Assembly: GCA_022592445.1 (NCBI GenBank) | Contig: JABYQR010000145.1 | Span: 39,678-103,677 of the forward strand | Length of the DNA: 64,000 nt | From: Cytidiella melzeri | Taxonomy: Eukaryota > Basidiomycota > Agaricomycetes > Polyporales > Irpicaceae | Direction: 5' to 3' | In this document: in pieces, positions 54,221-63,311 of the stretch | Position numbering within the stretch: position 1 is the stretch's first letter | How the letters are laid out: every line of letters begins with the position of its first letter | The notes under the pieces: model-generated | Told to the model about the DNA's origin: nothing | Databases searched by the model: none | The model's input: the letters and a program-made list of their open reading frames with translations, nothing else | Position numbers and translations under genes: made by a program

Positions 54221-55252
54221 CTTACACGGCGATCAACCCATTCTGGAAAAATCTTCCGTATTGCAGTATATTCGCCTGCATGACACCTGATCTCCTGCAT
54301 CAGCTTCATAAAGGCATGTTCAAGGATCATACCCGTAAAGTGGGCGACAGCGTGTGTAGATGGGAAGGAAGACGAAGTGGACAGGTGATTCCGCACAATG
54401 CCAACCCATCCCAATCTCCGCCATTTCCGTAAGGGCATCTCGCTGGTCTCGCAGTGGACGGGTAATGAATACAAGCATATGGAGAAGGTGTTCCTCGGCG
54501 TAGTTGCGGGAGGTGCCGACACAGACGTTGTCAAGGCGGTGCGAGCCGTTTTGGACTTCGTCAGTGACGCTCACTTCGAAACACATACCAACAATTCCCT
54601 CTCAGGTTTGAACGACGCCTGGACGCGCTTTCACTCATACAAGCAGGTCTTCGTGCGGCTAGGAGTACAAAAAGACTTCAACGGTATTCCAAAGCTCCAT
54701 TCCATGACTCACTATCTTGAGTCCATCCGTCTTCTAGGAACTGCAGATGGATACAACTCCGAAGGGCCTGAACGGCTCCACATCAACTTTGCCAAAGTTG
54801 TTTATCGTGCAAGCAATTGCAAACAGTACATCCACCAGATGACTGTATGGCTCGATCGACAGAACACTGTACACCGGTTCGAAGCCTATCTCCGCTGCTG
54901 GAAACACGGCCGCGTTTCACAACTTCTTCGGACAGGAGAGGAGGAGGATGGGAATCATGATGAGGACGATGGTGAGAACATTCGCGCTGACCAGCTGGCG
55001 TTGGGAGCAGATGAAGGCATCTATACTATCGCGCGGTGAGACACTGAGTCACACTCCAAAACTAAGTACAACCCTAAAGACAACACAACCAACCACGAAG
55101 TGGCAATAGAAGTGTAAGGTTGTGAGAGCGCGGAAGTGTGAAAGTGTGCGAGGTGGTCTTAGAGTCCTAGTTCTACCTGTGCTGCAAAGAGTGACAGGGT
55201 TTGTGATATAGGCTTTATGTGAATGGAGCTAGACAGGCAAACTACCACGCGT

Positions 55253-57022
55253 TGATACGCCCGGAAATTGCTGGACGTGCAACAGGCCCACCGGCAAGCA
55301 CATTCGCATGGACTAGCAGCAGCCCTTGGTTCTGGAAAGACTTGCATTGCATCGCCTCGCTTTGCTTTGCTTTCCATTGCATCGCTTCGCCTTGCTTTGC
55401 TTTGCATCGCTTCATTTTGCCTTGCTTCGCATTGGGTCGCTTTGCTTCCCTTCGCTTCGCGTCCCCTCGCCTTGCATTCCCTTCGCGTTGCCTCGCGTGG
55501 CGTCGCGTTATCTCGCGTTGCCTCGCCTTGCATTGCATTGCATTCCCTCCGCTTCCCTTCGCCTCGCGCCGCCTCGCCTTGCCTTGCCTTGCATGTTGCT
55601 TCGCATCGCGTTGCGCCGCCTTGCTTCGCCTCGCGTTATCTCGCGCTGCCTCGCGTTGCCTTGCCTTGCATTCCCTCCGCTTCACTTCGCCTCGCGCCGC
55701 CTCGCGTGGCCTTGCCTTGCATTCCCTCCACTTTGCTTCGCCTCGCACCGCCTCGCATTGCCTCGCCTTGCATGTTGCTTCGCGTCGCGTCGCGCCGCCT
55801 TGCTTCGCCTCGCATTATCTCGCGCTGCCTCGCGTTGCCTCGCTTCTCCTCCGCTTTGCTTTGCCTCGCGTTGCCTTGCATTGCCTCGCTTCGCATTGCC
55901 TCGCGTCGCGTCGTGCCGCCTTGCTTTGCCTCGCGCCGCCTCGCGTTGCATTCCCTCTGCTTTGGTTCGCATGGCTTTGCATTGCATGGCTTCACTTGCC
56001 ACATATTGCATCCTTGTAGTCCCTCGCACTCAAGCTCATAGCTATTGGAACCCCCTGGCCCCCTTTTCCACTCCCTCGGATTTCACAGCCTGTTCTCTTT
56101 GCAGAGCGGCTAAAGGCAGTGCCCCATCGCTCCTGTAACATGTTTCGCGTTTGTCCCTTGTTTCATCGTGCGATGCCCCTTTCCTTGCCTTGCTCTCGCA
56201 TGGCTTCAATTTGCTATAGCCCCTATTGCCTTTTACTTATATACGCTGTGTCTGTGCTTTGCTTAGCTTAGAATACGACATCCCCGCGGTTTTCCCCTCA
56301 AAGTTGCCCCTGCCACTTTTCCCTTGCTTCTTGAGCAATTCCGCAGTGCGTATCTCTCACCCTGCGCCACTTTCTCCTTCATTGCGACCCCCTTTTGTGT
56401 TCCTACTGCGTTTATTTCACTGCGTTACTTACTGCGCTGCGTTTCTCCTTCACTGCGACCCCCTTTTACAGCCGCCCCTTCTCCTTCTCAAGGCTACTGT
56501 GATTTAGATTGTGTTTATTCTGTGTTCCCGTTGCATTTCCTACTGTGTTTGCCATGGTATTATGCGTTATCCTCTTGCAATGAGCCAGCGCAGTCCTTTC
56601 TCTTGCACTCTACCACACCACCTCCTCTTCCCCCTCTTGTGTTATTGCATTCCAATTGCTCCCCTTTCTTCACCACTGCGTTGCCTTAAGCTCTATCGCT
56701 TTTACACCACTTTCTTTTGCAACACTTAAGTTCTATTGCCTCTTTGCATTGCATTGCCTTGCTTGGTTTTACTTTACATCTTTCTACCCGGAACTTTTCC
56801 CAGCTACCCAAACAAACCACAGCGCTTTTGGCTTTGCACTCCGAGCTCTGCAACTGCATCACCGCTCGCCCGAGTCTAGGTCCAGCCTAGGACTCTTGGA
56901 CCCACTCGCAACCTACATTCACGCATACCCTCAACCCCTACTTACACATGTAATCGCCTCTTGCGAGGTCAGGTGTGTTTGTGCCCGGTACCTTTGTGTC
57001 CGGGGGGTATGTTAGTGTCTCA
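55253..57022 (+). mobile_element. NCGN element copy F (subfamily 2) nested in copy E
   Basis: 1,770 bp, ends TGATACGCCCGGAAATTGC and TATGTTAGTGTCTCA; flanks GCGT on both sides (55249-55252 and 57023-57026), a perfect 4-bp duplication within NCGN-E. Subterminal sequences match copy A (GCTGGACRTGCAA... at the 5' end; GGTGTGTTTGTGCC and TAGGACTCTTGGACCCACT at the 3' side). It lacks the Cys-rich ORF. Most of the 5' half is a pyrimidine-rich low-complexity stretch. Confidence 0.9.
55335..55990 (+). repeat. Pyrimidine-rich pentamer-like array (CTTCG/CCTCG/CTTTG/CATTG)
   Basis: About 650 bp made almost wholly of 5-nt words of the form (C/G)(C/A/T)TYG such as CCTCG, CTTCG, CTTTG, CATTG and CGTTG, with higher-order repeats of about 80-120 bp. 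It produces long open frames in several phases and strands, which is an artefact of the period not being a multiple of three. A weaker version with the same words reversed is present in copy A (about 17,590-17,710). Confidence 0.85.
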
Positions 57023-57243
57023 GCGTATCGCGGGCAAAAGGGCTAGTCGGCGCGGTGAAAGCAGAAGAGTTTTAGCGCGACTCAAAGAGAACGCGTGGGA
57101 GACGTTGCGACTTGTAGTAAAAACGGCGCGCGGAGAGACGCGGATGGTAAAAGCAGGCACAGTACGAATCTCGAACACAAAACGTGGTCACTGGTGAAGA
57201 CGAAAGTAGTCGCTGTAAAACGCGGGCGCAGTGAAAGTGAACG

Positions 57244-57675
57244 CATTAAGCTCGACGCAGTGAAGGTGAAACGCAGACGCAATAACACAGTAAAATAACG
57301 CAGTTAAGAAGCAAACGCAGTATAACGAAACCAAAAGGAACCGTAAGGGAAAGACAAACTACTGGAGCGCGAGTCGCAGCGTAAGGCTATATAAGGCCGC
57401 AGTCAATTTGACACGATAGACTGCACGGGGGGGCAATAGTGTAGAACAACACCTCCCAGCATTAAGCTCGACGCAGTGAAGGTGAAACGCAGACGCAATA
57501 ACGCAGTAAAATAACGCAGTTAAGAAGCAAACGCAGTATAACGAAACCAAAAGGAACCGTAAGGGAAAGACAAACTACTGGAGCGCGAGTCGCAGCGTAA
57601 GGCTATATAAGGCCGCAGTCAATTTGACACGATAGACTGCGCGGGGGGGCGATAGTGTAGAACAACACCTCCCAA
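57244..57675 (-). repeat. 216-bp tandem duplication in NCGN-E
   Basis: 57244-57459 and 57460-57675 are two near-identical copies starting CATTAAGCTCGACGCAG and running through GCGCGAGTCGCAGCG to ACAACACCTCCCA. It covers the 3' end of the Cys-rich ORF and downstream sequence. Copies C and D have one unit. Confidence 0.88.
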
Positions 57676-58157
57676 GCGGCGATGCGTATTGCAAGCGAAT
57701 GCGTGGCCAACGACGATGTTGGTAGAGCTTGTAAGATTGAACTGTACAAGTTCGCACTTGTGGTCCTTGCCTTCAAAGTCTGGTGACAGCCAACAATCTG
57801 GATGCAGCGCGTGCGGGCAATTGCAGTCAAGCAGGACAAAAGGTCCGGAGCGCAAGGGAATTTGATGGTTGCTCTGAGTGTTGCAATAGGAGCAGATGGT
57901 CGCTCTGAGTGTCGCAATAGGAGCAGTTATCAAGCAAGTCCGCGATGGAGGCGAGGGTGATTGAGGAGTAGATTGCTCAGGGGAGACCGTAGGCGCTACT
58001 GAGGGTTCTGGCGGCGGCGTGGGCGCGGGGATGATAGGGTAGCAACGAAGAACCTCGCGTGGGCGCGGGCGGTATGGGCAGCGACCGTCTGGTAAGTGGG
58101 GAACTGTGGGACAATAACGGCAAACACGAGGTGAGTTGTCAATGGTAGGCGCAGCGG
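57619..58157 (-). pseudogene. Cys-rich protein ORF of NCGN element, copy E (broken)
   Basis: Remains of the family ORF. The C-terminal half is open (CSYCNTQSNHQIPLRSGPF, LHPDCWLSPDFEGKDHK, GHAFACNTHRRLGGVVLHY). The N-terminal half (PTVPHLPDGRCPYRP region) is in another frame because of small indels, including a local repeat of about 31 bp (GGTCGCTCTGAGTG...AGGAGCAG at about 57,868-57,930). It shows the family once had this ORF in all subfamily-1 copies seen here. Confidence 0.75.
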
Positions 58158-60007
58158 ATATAAATGCAGAGAAAGACGCAATGAGGCAACACAGGAATGA
58201 CTACAGCTATTGGTGCAAAGAGACTCCCTCGACGCGAGCGCAAAGCGTAGACTGTACTCTGAGAACTGGGGTGGGGATTGATTGATTTTCTACGCAGTAC
58301 AGGCAACATCTTTTATATACTCTAAAGACCCTCTCCTAAACCTTTCCTTCTTTGTCCTAAACCTAAACGCGAGAGCAAGGAAACATGGTGGCAGAATACT
58401 TCCGTTCACGGAGGCAAAATGTCCAGCAAGTCGACGCCCGGCAGGACACAGCTTTGGTTGACACGGAGAAGCGGCGCGCGCCCTTGCGCTGAAGAGGCGC
58501 CAACCGTCGCGAGCAGGTGATGAGGCTCCGTCCAAGAGTTGCACAGCGTGGCGTGATAGGGGACTTCCTGAAACGGTGTTTGCGAGCCAATATTTTTCTA
58601 TCCTTGGTCCGACCCGCGTCCGAACACTTGGTGGCTGGCCGGCCCATGCTCCGATGCACAAGGGGTTTGTCTGCGAGTCAGAGTTCGGTGCGTGTCCTCG
58701 GCCTCGGATGTTTCCAGCGCGTTGCTGCTCCTTGTCAAGTCCTCGGGTCCTTGGCAAACTCCTTGTGACCTCGGTGAACTCCTCGTGAGCTTGGTGAACT
58801 CCTCGTGCCCGCGACGCTGGAAAGCAAAGGGCTTTGCTGCTCAGGATGACGCAGGCCGCGCAAATGGCGGGCTGCTGCCAGGTCTTCGCGCCTAGCCAAT
58901 TTCCGGGCGTATCAGCAGAAGCCTACATTTTCCAACACATTAGTAAGGACGATAGTTGCCGAGTTCTGCACACCGGATTTTGCTCAATGCCTGGAGGACT
59001 TTGTGACCAAGACACAGGGTGTTCCGAGTCATTCCTCGCAAGCACCAACAGTAAGTTTGGCTTCGTCGTTACACGCAGGAAAACACTCACACATTACAGA
59101 CAACCCCACAGTCTCTGTCTTTCCTTCACTCCATCAACAGCTACACTACATTCGCGGTTTATAAACAGTTCAAGAAGGCCTTGCCTCGAATGAGCCAAGT
59201 CTCAAAGAAACTCACCGCGGATTCAATACGCGCGTTTCCCGCTTGACTTGGAGCAACAGCAAGCACACTGCCTCGTCATCTTTGTGCTCAGGCCGCAAAA
59301 TTCTCCACAGTGCTAGCCTTCAATGGTGCATATGGCGGTACCCGTTCTGATGATGGTACCAACGCCGCTTTGTATAATCCTATCGATGGTGAGTGCCTTT
59401 GTGTTCATGAATGTCGGGAACTCTCTAACGTATAGCAGGTCTGACCGTTGCACAAGTTTGAGTAATCTTTTGCCTTCCAGAAACTGTCAGCTATCTCAGC
59501 AAACATCCGCTTGCGTACGTCGAGTGGTTCACGCCGTTCCAACCGTACAACAATATTACTGGCATGTTTTCTGTTGCACCATCACAAAGAAATTGTAATT
59601 GTTGCGCATCAATCATCCCCATCACTGCTATTGTACGTTCTTGTCATCTTATACCTGCGTGGGGTTGTGCTGCCAACATTCACTGGACCTCGGAGAATGT
59701 ACTGGAGCGGTGTACTCGTTTCTATGTCAATACTTACCTGCAACACTCGGACTTTGTTTTGATTCTATTTCTTGTAGATAGATGGCAAAAAACTTGCAAC
59801 ACTTCATCAATCCTCTAATAAATCATTCTTTGCATTTTTATGTTATTTACGCAACTATGGGGCCCTACAGGTAGCTACAGAGAACAATGCCAAGCTATGT
59901 AGAGCTACCACGCCAGATCAATGTCAACTGGCGCTCCGTAGTACCGGACTTACTACGTGGTTATTCCCTGTTTCCTGATGCTACTCTACTCTCATAGCCT
60001 TCTAACA

Positions 60008-60019
60008 GGTTATGAGCCC
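60008..60019 (+). promoter_or_regulatory. Copia-3 primer-binding site
   Basis: GGTTATGAGCCC directly follows the LTR end CTTCTAACA. It is the same half initiator tRNA-Met complement as in Copia-1 and Copia-2, here on the plus strand. Confidence 0.75.
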
Positions 60020-60087
60020 TGCCTGAGTACTCTACCTCCACTACCAACTTCTCTATGCTTACTCTCAACAACTGTATGAGCTCTAAT

Positions 60088-60845
60088 TGTCACGGAGACG
60101 AAGCTCGACGCAACTAAAAGGGACACGATGTGGAAGACGACGAAGAGGTGGTGGCAGGCTTGAAGCACAATGCTCTCACCAGCTATCAAACTTTATGCAA
60201 GTTGCTAGCCCAGTAAAGACCAAGTTAGTATTGTGACTACCAGCTATGTAGTACAAGAGGGGGTTTGCTTACCTAGCCCAGTAAAGACCAAGAGGTCGAG
60301 ATGGGGGCTAGGAGCGTACATGCAGCAGTATATATAGACTTCAGGGACCTGCGCACAGACCATGTTGAGGGCAGGCTTTGCAAGAAGCCGTGTGAACGAA
60401 GAACAAAAGAACTACCTAAAGGAGAACAATAGCTATTGTCTAGACCTTGCCAAGAACTCTACCCGTGAGAGAATCTATCTAAAAGGAGACCAACTATTGT
60501 ATTCCATTCCCACACCTGTGAGAACATCCTTCCATAAAGAGAACAATAGGGAAAGAACAATAAGGAGCCCATGTGGATGGTATCTATGACGTCAAACCCT
60601 AGCTATGGGCTGAGCCATGTGTCTGTAGCCATGTGGTCTTACTTAAGCTAAGTCACATGCCAGTGTGACGTAGTAGCAAGTAATGTGACCGTGTGGAGCG
60701 TCTAAGCCACGTGATACGGGCGCTTAATAGACGTGCAAAGGAGTTTATGCAGAGAGAATTGAAACTAGGTTGTAGCCCGGAGTTTTACAGATAAAAACAA
60801 GAGGTAAATTGCGAAAATTAAGGGCTAGTCAGGCCATCCATGACA
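60088..60845 (-). repeat. Gypsy-A LTR, copy 3 (3' LTR of a truncated or split element)
   Basis: 758 bp, plus-strand ends TGTCACGGAGACG and CCATCCATGACA, equal in length to copies 1 and 2. Unlike them it lacks matching 5-bp flanks in view (CTAAT left, TTACC right). It is instead followed on the right by AGGAGGGGGGTAA read on the minus strand, a polypurine tract, so it is the 3' LTR of an element in minus orientation. Confidence 0.85.
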
Positions 60846-61082
60846 TTACCCCCCTCCTAAAATCGAGCGTCCTCGCGAAGCATCACTGTGCTGTGGTGAT
60901 AGAGGTCTTCTACCCGTCTACAGGGATTCAGCAGAATTGCCCCGATTGTCTAGTCAGAAGGATGCTAGGAAGTTTCTCCCCTTCTGGTGTCGTTGACTCG
61001 ACGTTACCCGTCAGTGTGATGTTCTTGAGATATCCAGACCGATGTGTTTGCCTTCATCCCAGCTAAGATCGTATGTAGATGG
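60846..61082 (-). pseudogene. Gypsy-A pol 3' end
   Basis: The minus-strand reading just upstream of the polypurine tract contains LREDARF followed by the G-rich tract, a tail typical of basidiomycete Ty3/Gypsy polyproteins. Stops interrupt it upstream. It is cut at 61083 by the Gypsy-B LTR; the rest of Gypsy-A presumably continues beyond the right edge. Confidence 0.6.
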
Positions 61083-61787
61083 TGTCACAGATTTTCAATG
61101 TTTCTACAAGACTTGCCTTACCAGGCAACGGTATTATTGGGAATATTTAAGCGCTTGTCAAGCGCTTATCCAGCGCTTATCCAGCGTCTATTTAGGCGCT
61201 TATCTGGCGCTTATCAGGCGCCTATTCCGGCGCTTATTCTCAGTGCCTATCAATTGATGCGCTGATGCGCCTTCTGTCTCTGATGCGCTGATGCGCTCCT
61301 TTCCTTATATGTGTATCACATGATAGAACTCTCTGGAACATTGTGGAATTATGATGTCATAGTATACAACATTCCATTAGATGATGTCATAGTTCTTAGA
61401 ACCTTCTGGAAAAGTCTAGCCTTGTCTTAGAACAAGCTAGAACAAGTCTAGCCTTGGAGCTGGGTCATGGGGTCAGGTCATGGGGACAATTGCTATTGGT
61501 TGATTATTGAAGTGGCACCACTAGGGCATAGGGCATGCTTAGTAAGGTAGATTACTTCGCTTACTCATGTAGGTATTAGGGGTCTTAAGGTAGTACCTGG
61601 GGTCCTCCCCTTCATGTATATATAGAGGCACTCCTGAGGGCATATCCCCTCAGTCTTATCCACTCTGTTGATAAAGGACTACCTTGTACTCTCTAGTACT
61701 TCGTTCACCACACCTCTTACACTCTATCTCACTCTACCCCTTCAAGTTTAACAACTTATCTGGTGAGTAGTAACCTTAACTGTTACA
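61083..61787 (+). repeat. Gypsy-B 5' LTR
   Basis: Ends TGTCACAGATTTTC and CTTAACTGTTACA. U3 carries imperfect GCGCTTATC(C/T)AG repeats of about 12 bp (61155-61235). A TATA (CATGTATATATAGAGGC, about 61,614-61,630) precedes a CT-rich transcription-start-like region. TTTGGATAAGACTGCC follows as the likely primer-binding site. Confidence 0.82.
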
Positions 61788-62365
61788 TTTGGATAAGACT
61801 GCCCCTACTCCCTCACGTCTTTGGACGTGCTGGAGGTTTCTTTCCCCTTTCTTCTAGGTCTTGTGCCTGTGCGTGGGCCCCTCTACAAATCCTCTAGAAA
61901 TAGAGGTAGCCGGACCATAGGCTTTAAGTGGTAGTCATGTCTAGGCTTTGCCTTGATATGCACAACTTGAATCACCCTCTCGCCCGACGCTCCTAGAGCT
62001 GATCAGAGCAGGGGTTGGCATTATGCCAACATGATGAAAGTGTGCCTCCCCACAGGCGATAGTGGAGTCTGGTGTCAGACAGCTCGTTATAAGAGCTAGA
62101 CAACAGGACTAGAAACCCATGAGTGCCTAGGCACGTAGACGGGTAACTTGTTCTGGCCGGACTTAGGGTCAGTGTAATACTGATCCGACAACCATTTGCC
62201 GCATGGGTGGAACCATGACGGAGATCCTTTCACCACCGGACCTGGAGAGAGAGTCCAGGCCGACGCCGGCACTACCCCACGCACACACAGGACCTCTCCT
62301 TTATGGAGATTTGTTCCGCACACCGCTGAGCTGTCAAGCTCATCACACATTGTCACACAGTCACC

Positions 62366-63144
62366 ATGCCCATTTCCCGCTTCATCGCTGCTAAGTCTGG
62401 CCGCAAGGCCCCCTACTCTGTCCCTGTCCACAACGAAGTCACCGGACTTCAAGAACGCCTCTCAGTCTCCAAGGAGATGCTCGACAAGTTCAAAGACGCT
62501 GGCAAGCCTCGCTGGCTCAAGTATCCCGACAACAAGCCTCTCATCAAGAGGATCGACCTCGAGGAGCAGGCTCGCACCACCATAGAGCATGAGGAGAACC
62601 AGGCTCGCATGAGTCAGGTCTCTCATCTCATGTCTCAACTCAGCCTTCTCGATCGTATCGAGAAGCAAGAGAAGGAGAAAGCTGAAAAGCTTACTCTCCT
62701 TAGCGTATCGAGGAGCGCAATCAACGCGCTTACATTCCCACTCCCAATCCGATCCCCGCCTCTCTACACTTCCGTAAGACGAAGCTTATACTTCGTCAAC
62801 AGGAATTCGAACCAATGGTCACGGCAGCTTGCCAACGGCTTGAGCCTGTGCTCAAGAAGTTGGATGCATCTTTCACGAGTGGTGGGCAATCTTCTAGCCA
62901 CCAGCTCAACACTCGTCGAGAAAAAGCACAGCTGCTGATCGGTCGTGTCTTCATGATCGAACAATGGTTCAAGGAGAATCACACGGACAAGATGTCGAAT
63001 AGGGAATGGAGAATGCTAAAAAAGGACTTAAAGAGTTTAGGAAGAATAAGTTTTGTGGATATTCATCGGAGATGGGGATATATCTTAGAGCTACTAGAAG
63101 GGCTGTTTGACATGAACGCCTTTGTATATGCAGAAATGGAATAA
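62366..63144 (+). pseudogene. Extra ORF upstream of Gypsy-B gag
   Basis: A product of about 260 residues with one frame change near 62,700. It starts MPISRFIAAKSGRKAPYSVP, has a charged, probably coiled segment (MSQLSLLDRIEKQEKEKAEK), then in the shifted frame RIEERNQRAYIPTPNP, RLEPVLKKLDASFTSGG and a basic C-terminus (RMLKKDLKSLGRISFVD) ending AEME at 63142-63144. I do not recognise a family. Position between primer-binding site and gag suggests a lineage-specific accessory protein. Confidence 0.6.
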
Positions 63145-63311
63145 AATGTATAGGCTGACAAGCCTCATTTTACTCGGTGACAACTTCCTGAAAAGGATTT
63201 AATGTGTTAAAACAACTCTGACAAGAGTTCAATGTGTGAAAAGTGGTGTTTCTCTTCTTCTACTAGAAATAGTATTTCGCTTATCCTTTGCTAACTAAGA
63301 AATTAGAAGCA

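Larger units (their letters stand above)
55037..58914 (-). mobile_element. NCGN element copy E (subfamily 1) in Plavaka transposase
   Basis: Minus-strand ends are TGATACGCCCGGAAATTGG and GTGTGACTCAGTGTCTCA; flanks are GCGG (55033-55036) and GCAG (58915-58918), a 4-bp duplication with one CpG transition. Excision restores the transposase (YTIAR|KPTFSN). Without NCGN-F (55253-57022) and a 216-bp tandem duplication it is about 1.89 kb, as for copies B-D. The TATA (AAAGATGTTGCC side, TATATAAAAGATG near 58,310) and ORF position are conserved. Confidence 0.9.
54205..59818 (+). pseudogene. Plavaka transposase, C-terminal two thirds, interrupted
   Basis: Motifs in family order: [88 protein letters not shown] and YTIAR. 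NCGN-E interrupts here. Past 58,918 the frame resumes KPTFSNTLVRTIVAEFCTPD, and the C-terminus has HPLAYVEWFTPF, IIPITAIVRSCHLIPAWG and LERCTRFYVNTYLQHSDFVL, ending near 59,818. Several short introns or frame changes occur between 59,060 and 59,600. The stop at 54386-54388 fits CGA to TGA. The enzyme would cut and paste its element; this copy is dead. Confidence 0.85.
52776..59980 (+). mobile_element. Plavaka-type (KDZ) DNA transposon with nested insertions
   Basis: The borders are set by the break in the Copia-3 LTR and by imperfect inverted ends: CATCAGGGAACA at 52776-52787 against CATCAGGAAACA read inward from 59980. Subterminal regions at both ends share CTACGGAG/CCGTAG words. The 8-bp target duplication expected for this superfamily is not clear by eye. 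It contains a DUF6532-like gene (minus), the transposase C-terminal two thirds (plus) and NCGN-E with NCGN-F inside. The N-terminal part of the transposase is missing. Confidence 0.65.
52619..60007 (+). repeat. Copia-3 5' LTR, split by the Plavaka element
   Basis: The arms 52619-52775 and 59981-60007 together form about 184 bp resembling the Copia-2 LTR in reverse: TGTTTGACTG start, ACCATATATAAGAC, TTGATCAATCAGAATG, TTTGATCCCCAACTCCCACTG, CATAGCCTTCTAACA end. The primer-binding site GGTTATGAGCCC follows at 60008-60019. About 70 bp of leader remain before Gypsy-A cuts in at 60088. The rest of Copia-3 is outside the window. Confidence 0.72.

Noticed and set aside
55219..56138. Three long plus-strand frames (257-270 codons) and three minus-strand frames over the same interval
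   Set aside because: All derive from the pentamer-like array in NCGN-F; a 5-nt period keeps stops out of many frames. The peptides are low-complexity repeats.
52776..59980. A clean 8-bp target duplication around the Plavaka element
   Set aside because: The flanks (TGTCCTA side and CTACTCTA side) do not match convincingly, so only the LTR break and imperfect inverted ends were used.
60008..60019. tRNA-like GGTTATGAGCCC motifs as possible tRNA genes
   Set aside because: No cloverleaf around them; they are primer-binding sites next to LTR ends.
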